Positions 27,361 through 36,021 of a DNA stretch of 64,000 bases are shown piece after piece. This DNA comes from an uncultured Eubacterium sp. (GTDB lineage Bacteria > Bacillota > Clostridia > Oscillospirales > Acutalibacteraceae). Position 1 is the first letter of the stretch; each line of letters opens with the position of its first letter. The notes below the pieces were generated by a model that worked only from the letters and a program-made list of their open reading frames with translations, was not told where the DNA came from and ran no database searches. The DNA lies in NCBI GenBank assembly GCA_910583925.1, contig CAJTZJ010000009.1, positions 25,623-89,622 of the forward strand, given 5' to 3'. The position numbers and the translations under genes were made by a program.

Positions 27361-27931
27361 GATAAAAGAAGCGGTAATCGTTGAGGGTAAGTATGATAAA
27401 ATCAAGCTTTCCAACATCCTTGATGCTTTTATTATAGAAACAAACGGATTTCAGATATATAAAGACAAGGCAAGAAAAGATTTTATAAAGCATCTTGCGG
27501 ATGAGCAGGGAATAATCGTTTTGACGGATTCCGACCATTCGGGCTTTCAATTAAGAAATTATATATCTATGGGAATACCTAAGGACAAAATAAAGCATCT
27601 GTATATTCCCGATGTTTACGGTAAGGAAAAAAGAAAGGCTGAGCCTTCAAAAGAAGGAAAGATAGGTGTTGAGGGAATAGACGATCAAATTCTGATAAAG
27701 CTTTTTGAAAATGCAAATGTGGAATTCATTGAAGCTGAAAATAAGGAGCTTTTAACGAATTATGATTTATTTGCAGCCGGTATTTCCGGCGGATTAAATT
27801 CAAAAGAAAAAAGAAAACGGCTCCTGAAAAAATTAAATCTTCCTGAATTCCTTTCAACAAATTCGTTGTTAACCTATCTGAATTCATTCGTATCAAAAAA
27901 GGATTTTTTTGAATTGGCGGATACATTGTGA
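27353..27931 (+). CDS. rnmV: Toprim-domain protein, ribonuclease M5-like
   Basis: 192 residues, the size of RNase M5, which trims 5S rRNA precursors in Firmicutes. The Toprim motifs are visible: the Glu in AVIVEGKYDKIKL at residues 6-18 and the acidic pair in IIVLTDSDHSGFQLRNYI (canonical LTDPDxxG). GIEGVDD-like sequence (GVEGIDDQILIKLF) follows, as in RNase M5. It overlaps holA by eight bases. ksgA, the frequent neighbour of rnmV, is absent, so a related Toprim nuclease remains possible. Confidence 0.8.
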   Translation: MIKIKEAVIVEGKYDKIKLSNILDAFIIETNGFQIYKDKARKDFIKHLADEQGIIVLTDSDHSGFQLRNYISMGIPKDKIKHLYIPDVYGKEKRKAEPSKEGKIGVEGIDDQILIKLFENANVEFIEAENKELLTNYDLFAAGISGGLNSKEKRKRLLKKLNLPEFLSTNSLLTYLNSFVSKKDFFELADTL

Positions 27932-27937
27932 TACTAT

Positions 27938-27975
27938 AAAAAATGTGCTGTCTTAAAACGGACAGCACATTTTTT
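27938..27975. terminator. Bidirectional terminator
   Basis: AAAAAATGTGCTGTC and GACAGCACATTTTTT form a 15-bp stem between convergent genes; the right arm overlaps the end of xth. Confidence 0.9.
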
Positions 27976-28729
27976 ATAAATCTATATCAAGCTCTATCGG
28001 GCAGTGGTCAGAACCGAAAATATCGGAGTGGATTTTTGCATCCTTAAGCTTATCTTCAAGCTCCTTTGATGATATAAAATAGTCAATTCTCCAGCCGGCA
28101 TTCTTTTCTCTTGCCCTGAACATATAGGACCACCAACTGTAAGATCCCGTTGTATCGGGATAAAAATATCTGAATGTATCGGTAAAGCCGCTTTCAAGCA
28201 ATGCCCCAAGCTTTTTTCTTTCATCATCTGTAAATCCTGCATTGTTATGATTGGTTTTCGGATTTTTCAAATCGATTTCCTTGTGGGCAACATTCAGATC
28301 TCCGCAGAATACAACCGGTTTGGATTTGTTAAGGGTAAGAATATAGCTTCTGAAATCATCCTCCCATTTCATTCTGTAATCAAGCCTTTCAAGCTCTCTT
28401 TTTGAATTCGGAACATAAACTGTTGCAAAATAAAAGCTGTCAAATTCAAGCGTAATAAGCCTGCCTTCGTCATCGTGTTCTTCCAATCCCATACCATATG
28501 TTACTTTTAAAGGCTTTTTCTTTGTGAAGACAGCAGTTCCCGAATATCCTTTTTTCTTAGCATAATTCCAATAGCAAAAGTAACCATCAGGTTTAAAATC
28601 TATTTGTCCCTCCTGAAGCTTCGTTTCCTGCAGGCAGAATATATCGGCATCTGTTTCTTCAAAAAATTGATTGAAGCCTTTGTTCATACAGGCTCTCAGC
28701 CCGTTAACATTCCATGATATCATCTTCAT
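27974..28729 (-). CDS. xth: Exodeoxyribonuclease III / AP endonuclease
   Basis: 251 residues. The enzyme cuts DNA at abasic sites and trims blocked 3' ends in base-excision repair. Active-site features are MKMISWNVNGLRACMNKGF, IFCLQETKLQ, GYSGTAVFTKKKP, VFCGDLNVAHKEIDL and the terminal IFGSDHCPIELDIDL with the catalytic His. It lies 16 bp downstream of tmcAL on the same strand and is probably co-transcribed. Confidence 0.95.
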   Translation of the reverse strand: MKMISWNVNGLRACMNKGFNQFFEETDADIFCLQETKLQEGQIDFKPDGYFCYWNYAKKKGYSGTAVFTKKKPLKVTYGMGLEEHDDEGRLITLEFDSFYFATVYVPNSKRELERLDYRMKWEDDFRSYILTLNKSKPVVFCGDLNVAHKEIDLKNPKTNHNNAGFTDDERKKLGALLESGFTDTFRYFYPDTTGSYSWWSYMFRAREKNAGWRIDYFISSKELEDKLKDAKIHSDIFGSDHCPIELDIDL

Positions 28730-28745
28730 AATAAATTACCTATTC

Positions 28746-29804
28746 CTATTTAATAACTATTTTTGCTTTTTGTTCAGTTCCGCAGGGCAGAGGCTTCTTA
28801 TATCCGAGATTATATAAATCCGTAAAACTGCATTCCTGAAGGAAGAACGGCAGAACATCCTTGCTGCAGTCCTTAAGCTTGGTTATAATCGGCTTTGAAG
28901 CTGTTTTCTTCATTTCTGAAAGCATTTTCCTGCCTTTTTCATTAAAGCCTAAAATTCGTATATACGGGGCTTCATCGGGTATGCATTCAATACCAAGATA
29001 GGCACGAAGAATGATTCTTCTGATTCGGGAGTGTGTGTATCGTTTTGATTTAATCAGCTCATAAAGCGCATCAAGAGAAGTTGCTTCTCTGACGGCTTTT
29101 TCAATTTTATTTTCAAGACCCTCGGATACATCAGCAATTTTTATAAAATCATCAGAATTCATAGTTCGCAGCCTTGATAAAACGGCTGTTTCGCAGTTAT
29201 ATATGGAGGAAATCCGATTTATATCCAATTCATTCCGTATTGCTGAGGCTGAATACTCCTTATCGTCTGTATCGTGTCCTTTTCCGATTCGTTTAACAGC
29301 ATGGCAGGGAATTGAGGCAGCCTTCAAATATTCCACAGCCAGTATATTGTTTGGATAATCAAGAGTGGCATTATTTAAAACCTTGCTTCGTGCCTTTGGA
29401 AAGGAGATGCCGCTCTGCATTTCGCTTACTATTTTTTTTTGTGTATCTGCATCATTAAGCTTTCTTGCTATTTCAGATAATTCATAAATATTATCGTTTT
29501 CAGCACCGAAGGCGATTCTGTCTGCGATGCCGGTTGCTTCAATCAGCTTTACACCGGCACGGCAAAAGCCTTCAGCAGAAAGCGTTGAAAAAACAGTCGG
29601 CAGCTCTATAACCAGGTCGACACCATTCTCAATTGCTGTTTCTGCTCTTTTGAATTTATCAAAAACAGCGAATTCGCCCCGCTGAACGAAATTGCCGCTC
29701 ATACAGCAAAGTACAGCATCATTGCAGGATGCTTTCACTGAATCTATTAAATATTTATGACCCTTGTGAAAAGGATTAAATTCGCAAACGATTCCTGTTA
29801 TCAT
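28746..29804 (-). CDS. tmcAL: tRNA(Met) cytidine acetate ligase
   Basis: 352 residues from the ATG at 29804; a GTG three codons upstream (29813) is less likely because the conserved start is MITGIVCEFNPFHKGH. TmcAL (YlbM) uses acetate and ATP to make N4-acetylcytidine at C34 of elongator tRNA-Met. The nucleotidyltransferase motif FNPFHKGHKYLI is at residues 9-20, followed by CCMSGNFVQRGEFAVFDKFKRAE and ILAVEYLKA. It is divergent from the acetate kinase gene; both concern acetate, but a link is speculation. Confidence 0.92.
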   Translation of the reverse strand: MITGIVCEFNPFHKGHKYLIDSVKASCNDAVLCCMSGNFVQRGEFAVFDKFKRAETAIENGVDLVIELPTVFSTLSAEGFCRAGVKLIEATGIADRIAFGAENDNIYELSEIARKLNDADTQKKIVSEMQSGISFPKARSKVLNNATLDYPNNILAVEYLKAASIPCHAVKRIGKGHDTDDKEYSASAIRNELDINRISSIYNCETAVLSRLRTMNSDDFIKIADVSEGLENKIEKAVREATSLDALYELIKSKRYTHSRIRRIILRAYLGIECIPDEAPYIRILGFNEKGRKMLSEMKKTASKPIITKLKDCSKDVLPFFLQECSFTDLYNLGYKKPLPCGTEQKAKIVIK

Positions 29805-29832
29805 AAAAAACACCGAAAATAAAAAAACAATC

Positions 29833-29861
29833 TTGACTATTATTTATATATATATTATTAT
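29833..29861 (+). promoter_or_regulatory. Probable ackA promoter
   Basis: TTGACT (29833-29838), 17-bp spacer, TATTAT (29856-29861), about 40 bp before the start codon in a highly AT-rich gap. Confidence 0.5.
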
Positions 29862-29902
29862 ATATAATATAATTTAAAATGCAATATGCGGAGGATATAT
29901 TT

Positions 29903-31120
29903 ATGAAAATTCTTGTTATCAACTGCGGAAGCTCATCTTTAAAATTCCAGTTGATTAATATGGAAGATGAATCGGTTATCTGTAAAGGTTCTATTGAAAG
30001 AATCAGTTTAAAAATCACCGGTGATGAGGAAAATGTTATTTACAAGGTAAATGGCGAGGAATATGTTACTACAAAAGAAATTCCAACTCATACGGATGCT
30101 TTCAATACGGTTAAGGATTTATTAACAACAGGAGAGCATAAGGTTATTGATTCCTTTGATGAGGTTGACGCAATCGGTCATCGCTTTGTGCAGGGCGGAG
30201 ATAAGTATACAAGAAGCACTCTTATAAATGAGCAGGTTGTTTCTGATGTTGAAGAGCTTAGTCCTCTTGCACCTCTTCATAATCCGGCAAATCTTCAGGG
30301 TTATGCTGCGTGTCTTTCGGTTGTCGGACCGGATGTTCCGCAGGTTGCCGTATTTGATACAGCTTTCCACAGTACAATGCCGCCTATGGCTTATATGTAT
30401 GCTTTACCATATGAATATTATGAAAAGTTCGGAATCCGCCGTTATGGCTTCCATGGAACCTCTCATAAATTCGTCAGCCAGAGATGTGCTGATTTTATGG
30501 GAGATAAGATAGACAAGCTTAAAATTATTACCTGCCATCTCGGAAACGGTTCTTCAATTGCTGCCGTTAAATACGGCAAGGTAATTGATACTTCAATGGG
30601 CTTTACTCCTGTAGACGGCTTTATGATGGGTACCCGTTCAGGCGGAGTAGATCCTTCTGTTGTTACTTTCCTTCAGGAAAAGTTGGATCTTTCTCCGAAA
30701 CAGATAGAAGAAATTCTGAATAAGCAGTCCGGTGTAAGTGCTATTTCAGGCGGTTATTCCGATGATCGTGATGTTACCGCAAATCAGAAAGCCGGCGACG
30801 AAAGAGCTATCCTTGCTCATGAAATGCAGGCTTATCAAATTGCCAAGTATGTTGGTTCTTATGTTGCAGCAATGAATGGTGTTGATGCAATTGTGTTTAC
30901 GGGCGGTATCGGCGAAAACGGCTTCTGGCTTCGTTCAAAGGTTTGCTCATATCTTGGATATCTTGGTGTGAATATCAATGAATCTGTTAATCAGAAAACT
31001 GTCAAGGGCGCTGAGGCTGAACTCACTAATAAGAGTGATAAGGTTCGTGTATTTATTCTTGCAACAAATGAGGAGCTTATGATTGCAAGAGATACTAAGG
31101 AAATAGTAGACAGCTTATAA
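29903..31120 (+). CDS. ackA: Acetate kinase
   Basis: 405 residues from the ATG at 29903, chosen because GGAGG lies eight bases upstream and the protein then starts MKILVINCGSSSLKFQL, the conserved first strand; an upstream ATG at 29879 would add eight non-conserved residues. AckA converts acetyl phosphate and ADP to acetate and ATP, a main ATP-yielding step in anaerobes. Other signatures are HNPANLQGYAA, VFDTAFHSTMP, YGFHGTSHKFV, ITCHLGNGSS and FTGGIGENG. The usual partner pta is not next to it. Confidence 0.96.
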   Translation: MKILVINCGSSSLKFQLINMEDESVICKGSIERISLKITGDEENVIYKVNGEEYVTTKEIPTHTDAFNTVKDLLTTGEHKVIDSFDEVDAIGHRFVQGGDKYTRSTLINEQVVSDVEELSPLAPLHNPANLQGYAACLSVVGPDVPQVAVFDTAFHSTMPPMAYMYALPYEYYEKFGIRRYGFHGTSHKFVSQRCADFMGDKIDKLKIITCHLGNGSSIAAVKYGKVIDTSMGFTPVDGFMMGTRSGGVDPSVVTFLQEKLDLSPKQIEEILNKQSGVSAISGGYSDDRDVTANQKAGDERAILAHEMQAYQIAKYVGSYVAAMNGVDAIVFTGGIGENGFWLRSKVCSYLGYLGVNINESVNQKTVKGAEAELTNKSDKVRVFILATNEELMIARDTKEIVDSL

Positions 31121-31176
31121 TCACGCGATTTTAATTTATTCAAATATTGTAATTCACAGGAAAAGGAGGGGTAAAA

Positions 31177-31392
31177 ATGCCGGAAATCAAATATGAAATT
31201 ACAGAGCATGTTGGTGTGATTTCTGAAACTGCTCGTGGATGGACAAGGGAAGTTAATATGATTTCATGGAATGGTCGTGAACCAAAGATTGATGTAAGAG
31301 ATTGGTCGCCTGATCATTCAAAAATGAGCAAAGGCTTAACATTTACGAAAGAAGAAATGTTAGAGCTTAAAAAGCTTGTTGAAAAACTTTAA
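31177..31392 (+). CDS. ydbC: PC4/YdbC-family ssDNA-binding protein
   Basis: 71 residues. The pattern GWTREVNMISWNGREPKIDVRDWSPDHSKMSKGLTFTKEEM is that of the YdbC family, bacterial relatives of the PC4 transcription coactivator that bind single-stranded DNA as dimers. AAGGAGGGG precedes the ATG. It is followed by its own terminator, so it is a separate unit or the end of the ackA transcript. Confidence 0.9.
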   Translation: MPEIKYEITEHVGVISETARGWTREVNMISWNGREPKIDVRDWSPDHSKMSKGLTFTKEEMLELKKLVEKL

Positions 31393-31406
31393 TTAAGCGG
31401 AATTTT

Positions 31407-31437
31407 AAGGGCAACTCCTTTCGGTTGCCCTTGAACT
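31407..31437 (+). terminator. Terminator after ydbC
   Basis: AAGGGCAAC and GTTGCCCTT with an 8-base loop, followed by GAACTTTTG. The T run is interrupted but the stem is GC-rich. Confidence 0.75.
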
Positions 31438-31498
31438 TTTGTTTAGAGGGTGTAAAATTTATCTTTTTCACTTTTTAGAAACTGAGGTAGTATAAATA

Positions 31499-34123
31499 AT
31501 GGAATGGACATCTTTAAATGATTTAAGAGAGAAGTATTTATCTTTTTTTGAAAGCAAGGGGCATTTGCGTTTGCCAAGTTATTCACTTATCCCGAATAAC
31601 GATAAAAGCCTTCTTCTTATAAACTCCGGTATGGCACCGATGAAAAAATATTTTACGGGTGAGGTTACACCTCCGTCAAAGCGTGTAACAACCTGCCAGA
31701 AATGTATTCGTACACCGGACATTGAGCGTGTCGGCAAAACAGCAAGACACGGAACATATTTTGAAATGCTCGGAAACTTCAGCTTTGGCGATTATTTTAA
31801 GCACGAGGCAACGCAGATGGCATGGGAGTTTTTGACCGAAACGCTTGAAATGCCAAAGGAATTGCTTTGGGTTACCATCTATGAAAATGATGATGAGGCC
31901 TACGACATCTGGATGAAAGAAGTTGGGGTTGATCCTTCACATATTGTAAGACTCGGCAAGGAAGACAATTTCTGGGAGCATGGCCAGGGTCCATGCGGTC
32001 CTTGCAGTGAGATTTATTTTGACCGCGGAGAAAAATACGGCTGCGGCAGCCCGGATTGTAAACCCGGCTGTGAATGTGACAGATATACTGAAATCTGGAA
32101 CAATGTTTTCAGCCAGTTTAATAACGACGGAAACGGAAATTATACCGAGCTTTCACAGAAGAATATTGATACAGGTATGGGTCTTGAGCGCCTTGCCTGT
32201 ATGATGCAGGGTGTTGATAACCTTTTTGAGGTAGACACTGTTCAGAATATTATGAAAAGGATTTCTGATATTGCAAATGTCAAATATCATGATGATGAAA
32301 CGAAAGATATATCTCTTCGTGTTATAACTGATCATATCCGTTCTTCTGTGTTTATGATTGGTGATGGTGTTATTCCGTCCAATAACGGCAGAGGATATGT
32401 TCTTCGTCGTCTTATAAGGCGTGCATGCCGTCACGGCAGACTTTTAGGTGTAAATGAGCCTTTCCTTTATAATGTTGTGGATACCGTTATTAATGAAAAT
32501 CTTACAGCTTATGATTATCTTGATGCTAAGAGAGAGCTTATCAAAAAGGTTATGCTTTCAGAGGAAGAGTCTTTTGGTAAAACAATAGACAGCGGACTTG
32601 CGCTTCTTGAAGAATATATCAGTAAAACTGAAGGCACTGTATTCAGCGGAGAGGATGCTTTCAAGCTGAATGATACTTATGGCTTCCCGCTTGATTTAAC
32701 AAAGGATATTCTTGAAGAAAAAGGCTTAACTGTTGATGAGGACAAATTCAATGAGCTTCTTGATAATCAGAAGCGTACTGCCCGTGCTGCAAGAAAAGAT
32801 GCAGACACGGATGCTTGGATCAGCAAGAATGTTAAAGTTGATGTAAAGGAAACAGAATTTGTCGGCTATACGGATTATGAATGTGAAGCTAAGGTTTTAG
32901 CTGTTATTGCTGACGGCGAAATTAAAGATATGCTTGGTGCCGATGAAGAGGGTGTTATCGTGCTTGATAAAACGCCTTTCTACGCTGAGAGCGGCGGTCA
33001 GGTCGGTGACAGCGGTGTTATTTCAACCGAAAACGGTACTTTCCTTGTTGCGGATACTACAAAAAATGCGGATAAGATTTATCTTCATTCAGGAAAAACA
33101 GATAGAGGTGTTATCTGTGTAGGAGATACTGTTAAAGCAGCTGTTAATGCTGAATTAAGAGATATGATTAAAAGAAATCATACGGCTGCTCATTTGCTTC
33201 AGGCTGCCCTCAGAGAGGTTCTCGGAACGCATGTTGAACAGGCAGGTCAGCTTGTTAATGCACACGAGGTAAGATTCGATTTTACGCATTTTAATGCGTT
33301 AACTGATGATGAAATTGCAAAGGTTGAATATCTTGTTAATCGCTTTATTATGAGTGCAAATCCTGTTGAAAGCCTTGAAATGCCGATTGAAGAAGCTAAG
33401 AAAATGGGCGCAATGATGCTGTTTGGCGAAAAATACGGCGATATCGTAAGAGTTGTTAAAGCAGGAGATTTCTCAACTGAATTCTGCGGTGGTACGCATG
33501 TATCAAACAGCGGTCAGATTGGTTTGTTCAAAATTATTAGTGAATCCTCTGTTGCTGCAGGTGTACGCCGAATCACTGCTGTTACAGGTTCAAACCTTAT
33601 TATGAGTTATAAGGCTAATGAGAGTATCATTAAGTTTTCTGCTGCTGTTCTTAAAACAGGTATCAATGATGTAAAAGAAAAGATTGATGCAATTGTTGCC
33701 GAAAATAAAGCTAAAGATAAGGAAATTCAGATGCTGAATACCGAGCTTACCAAGCTTAAGAGTGCAGAAATGTTCTCAAAGCCGGTTGATGTTAACGGGC
33801 TGGATGTTTACATTGCAAAGCTTGACGGAACAACGCCTGATGCACTTCGTACTATGGGCGATGACCTTAAGAATAAGGGCGAAAACATTGTTGGTGTTAT
33901 TGCAGGTATTAACGGCGAAAAGGCTTCTATTGTTGCTGTTTGCGGCAAGGCTGCAATTGCAATGGGTGTTAAAGCCGGCGATGTTGTAAGAGAGGTTGCA
34001 AAGCTTGCAGGCGGCGGTGGCGGTGGCAGACCGGATTCTGCTATGGCCGGCGCTAAAGACCTTTCAAAGCTTGATGCTGCATTGAATTCTGCTGTAGATA
34101 TTATTAAAGGTTTTATTAAATAA
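31499..34123 (+). CDS. alaS: Alanyl-tRNA synthetase
   Basis: 874 residues, full length. Domains in order: class II catalytic core (MEWTSLNDLREKYLSFFESKGH, TCQKCIRTPDIERVG, RHGTYFEMLGNFSFGDYFK), tRNA-recognition helices, the editing domain and the C-Ala domain. The editing-site zinc motifs are NHTAAHLL at about residue 560 and FCGGTHV at about 662. The C-terminus has GGGGGGRPDSAMAG. No T-box leader is visible in the ~65 bp between the ydbC terminator and the start. hinT and apt follow closely on the same strand. Confidence 0.97.
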   Translation: MEWTSLNDLREKYLSFFESKGHLRLPSYSLIPNNDKSLLLINSGMAPMKKYFTGEVTPPSKRVTTCQKCIRTPDIERVGKTARHGTYFEMLGNFSFGDYFKHEATQMAWEFLTETLEMPKELLWVTIYENDDEAYDIWMKEVGVDPSHIVRLGKEDNFWEHGQGPCGPCSEIYFDRGEKYGCGSPDCKPGCECDRYTEIWNNVFSQFNNDGNGNYTELSQKNIDTGMGLERLACMMQGVDNLFEVDTVQNIMKRISDIANVKYHDDETKDISLRVITDHIRSSVFMIGDGVIPSNNGRGYVLRRLIRRACRHGRLLGVNEPFLYNVVDTVINENLTAYDYLDAKRELIKKVMLSEEESFGKTIDSGLALLEEYISKTEGTVFSGEDAFKLNDTYGFPLDLTKDILEEKGLTVDEDKFNELLDNQKRTARAARKDADTDAWISKNVKVDVKETEFVGYTDYECEAKVLAVIADGEIKDMLGADEEGVIVLDKTPFYAESGGQVGDSGVISTENGTFLVADTTKNADKIYLHSGKTDRGVICVGDTVKAAVNAELRDMIKRNHTAAHLLQAALREVLGTHVEQAGQLVNAHEVRFDFTHFNALTDDEIAKVEYLVNRFIMSANPVESLEMPIEEAKKMGAMMLFGEKYGDIVRVVKAGDFSTEFCGGTHVSNSGQIGLFKIISESSVAAGVRRITAVTGSNLIMSYKANESIIKFSAAVLKTGINDVKEKIDAIVAENKAKDKEIQMLNTELTKLKSAEMFSKPVDVNGLDVYIAKLDGTTPDALRTMGDDLKNKGENIVGVIAGINGEKASIVAVCGKAAIAMGVKAGDVVREVAKLAGGGGGGRPDSAMAGAKDLSKLDAALNSAVDIIKGFIK

Positions 34124-34135
34124 AGGAGTTTCAAT

Positions 34136-34468
34136 ATGTGTTTGTTTTGTGAAATCATAAGCGGAAATATTCCAAGCACTAAGGTTTATGAAGACGATAT
34201 GATTTATGCCTTTAAAGATATAAATCCTGTTGCTCCTGTTCATTTTCTTGTTGTTCCGAAGGAGCATATTGAAAATGTCAATGAAGTGAATGCCGAAAAC
34301 AGCAAGTATATTTCCCATATATTTGAAAAAATACCTGAGATTGCAAAATCTCAGGGTATTGAATCATATAGAATAATTAATAATTGCGGTCCTGATGCAG
34401 GGCAGACGGTTATGCACCTTCATTTTCATGTAGTAGGCGGAACCGAATTAGGGGAGAAAATCTTATGA
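34136..34468 (+). CDS. hinT: HIT-family nucleotide hydrolase (HinT-like)
   Basis: 110 residues. The histidine triad is intact in QTVMHLHFHVVGG near the C-terminus, and the start CLFCEIISGNIPSTKVYED is typical of HinT. Such enzymes hydrolyse purine nucleoside phosphoramidates and aminoacyl adenylates. Being directly after alaS fits removal of aminoacyl-AMP by-products, but that is inference. It overlaps the next gene by four bases. Confidence 0.92.
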   Translation: MCLFCEIISGNIPSTKVYEDDMIYAFKDINPVAPVHFLVVPKEHIENVNEVNAENSKYISHIFEKIPEIAKSQGIESYRIINNCGPDAGQTVMHLHFHVVGGTELGEKIL

Positions 34469-35004
34469 GCAACACATATAAGCTGAAAATAGCAGGAATT
34501 GAAAGAGAACTTCAGAAATTTCCTGTAAGTGATAATCTTGATATTGCTGCATTTATTCTTTTCGGCGATGTAGAATTAACGGAAAAATGCGCTGCTGCGC
34601 TTATTGAGAAATGCCCTGAGTTTGATTATATCGTAACTCCGGAGGCGAAAAGCATTCCGCTTGCTTATGAAATGAGTAAGCAAAGCGGAAAGAAATACAT
34701 AGTTATCCGCAAGGGTGTTAAGGTTTATATGGATCATCCTGTTGCGGTTTCTGTAAGTTCTATAACTACTAAAAAAGAGCAGTATCTCTACCTTGGGCAT
34801 GAGGATGGAGATTTGCTTAACGGCAAGCGTGTTCTTGTTCTGGATGATGTAATTTCAACAGGGGAATCACTCGCAGCAGCCGTTAAGGTTGTTGAAGAAT
34901 TCAACGGTAACATCGTTGCTTGTGCCGCTCCGCTTGCAGAGGGAGATGCTGCTGACAGAAAGGATATTATCTATCTCGAAAAGCTTCCTCTATTCTTTAA
35001 GTAA
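34465..35004 (+). CDS. Adenine phosphoribosyltransferase-like protein
   Basis: 179 residues of the type I PRTase fold. The PRPP-binding loop VLVLDDVISTGES is at about residues 122-134, and YIVTPEAKSIPLAYEMS matches the adenine/xanthine PRTase active-site region. Such enzymes salvage purine bases with PRPP. The N-terminus is more diverged from classic Apt, so xanthine or another base is possible. It overlaps hinT by four bases. Its 3' end leads into a structured untranslated region. Confidence 0.82.
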   Translation: MSNTYKLKIAGIERELQKFPVSDNLDIAAFILFGDVELTEKCAAALIEKCPEFDYIVTPEAKSIPLAYEMSKQSGKKYIVIRKGVKVYMDHPVAVSVSSITTKKEQYLYLGHEDGDLLNGKRVLVLDDVISTGESLAAAVKVVEEFNGNIVACAAPLAEGDAADRKDIIYLEKLPLFFK

Positions 35005-35029
35005 TTAATTTTTAAAGGGTTACATATAC

Positions 35030-35080
35030 CTTACACTCTTGCGAGAGTTGGGTTAATCTTGAAATCGCTGACGGTGTAGA
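35030..35080 (+). other. Candidate folded RNA element in the 3' region of the alaS-hinT-apt operon
   Basis: The segment is more GC-rich than its surroundings. It contains ACTCT-TGCG-AGAGT (a tetraloop hairpin) nested between TACAC at 35031-35036 and GTGTA at about 35073-35077, giving a multi-stem fold. It lies between the apt stop and the terminator at 35157-35195. I do not recognise the family. Confidence 0.35.
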
Positions 35081-35156
35081 TAAAATGTATTGTTGTTACG
35101 ACAGTAATTGATTTTACATTCTTTATGTATAAAGTTCAATTAATAAATTTAAAAAG

Positions 35157-35195
35157 AGAACGATTGACAATTTAATTTTGTTAGTTGTTCTTTTT
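35157..35195 (+). terminator. Terminator of the alaS-hinT-apt operon
   Basis: AGAACGATTGACA and TGTTAGTTGTTCT pair over 13 bp with three G-U pairs, then TTTTT. This would end the transcript about 190 nt after the apt stop. Confidence 0.6.
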
Positions 35196-35199
35196 ATTT

Positions 35200-35796
35200 G
35201 CCCTAAAAGGAGTATAAATTTATTTTTACATTGTCATTGCATGAAAATTTCTCAAAAACCTGTTGATTTTTTAAGAGGTTGGAATTATACTATAATTGTA
35301 GATTTTAGAAATACAATCAATGCTTTTAATAGTGCCGTGTTTTGTAGAAAACACAACCTATTGTGTTTTGCGTAATTTGAGTTATTTTGTTTTTTTATTT
35401 TTGAGGTTATTTTACTCATCTTGAATGAGATTTCGCTTTAATAAAGCGAAAAGTTATTTTGCAAGGTTTACTTTTGCACTTCTTTAGGAAGATTGCATCT
35501 GTTTAATCGCAGTTCAGTTTTGCTATTGGTTAATGCAATTTTAATTCATATTGTCATATATTATTGCAAGCAAGTTATATTGATCCTTAGTGATGGAGTT
35601 TTTGCTTTTTCATAGTAGGAATAAATATAGCTTTTATTTTTTGCAATTTTATAACCAACGATGATACTTCGTTTAATGTATCAACAATTTCATATTAAGT
35701 AATTTAAAAGTTATTTTTTTCTTCCTTTTAGGCTGAAGCGAATAACTCTTTTTTTCTTTTTTATGAAAAATATTCAAAGAAAGGAGATAGATAGGT
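35200..35796. other. AT-rich intergenic stretch without a supportable gene
   Basis: About 600 bp, markedly AT-rich. Short hairpins are visible, for example AAAACACAA / TTGTGTTTT near 35350 and TTTCGCTTT / AAAGCGAAA near 35435. Open frames here are short, lack ribosome-binding sites and look random. It may be a long leader of the next small gene, decayed sequence or a non-coding RNA. Confidence 0.5.
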
Positions 35797-36018
35797 ATGA
35801 CGAACATCAAGGCAAAGATCAAGAAATTTGTTTTTAAGATTTCCACAAAATTTTTATTTATAAATTTATATGCTTTTGAAAATTTGTGTAATCTGATTAT
35901 GCTTGCTTTTTTCGCTTGTGAAATCGATCTTATAATTATCTTAATCGTTTTTATTGCGACAATGTACTGGCATATCCAAAAAAAAGAACTGAGCAATATG
36001 CTCAGTTCTTTTTTATAA
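35797..36018 (+). CDS. Small membrane protein, unknown
   Basis: 73 residues. The strong AAGGAG (35781-35786) ten bases before the ATG is the best evidence that it is translated. The N-terminus is basic and amphipathic (MTNIKAKIKKFVFKISTK), followed by one or two hydrophobic helices (about residues 19-60) and a short polar tail. The coding frame runs through the terminator hairpin, which is unusual for an established gene. Size and layout recall small type I toxin or bacteriocin-like peptides, but there is no sequence match to support that. An overlapping minus-strand frame exists and is less convincing. Confidence 0.4.
   Translation: MTNIKAKIKKFVFKISTKFLFINLYAFENLCNLIMLAFFACEIDLIIILIVFIATMYWHIQKKELSNMLSSFL
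35981..36013. terminator. Bidirectional terminator
   Basis: AAAAAGAACTGAGC and GCTCAGTTCTTTTT with a 5-base loop, between the small plus-strand gene and the minus-strand rex operon. Confidence 0.9.
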
Positions 36019-36021
36019 CCT

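Noticed and set aside
31393..31498. Possible T-box leader upstream of alaS
   Set aside because: Only about 65 bp lie between the ydbC terminator and alaS; no T-box sequence or specifier stem is present.
35178..35375. 65-codon plus-strand open frame in the AT-rich gap
   Set aside because: No start-site support, composition typical of random AT-rich sequence, no recognisable pattern.
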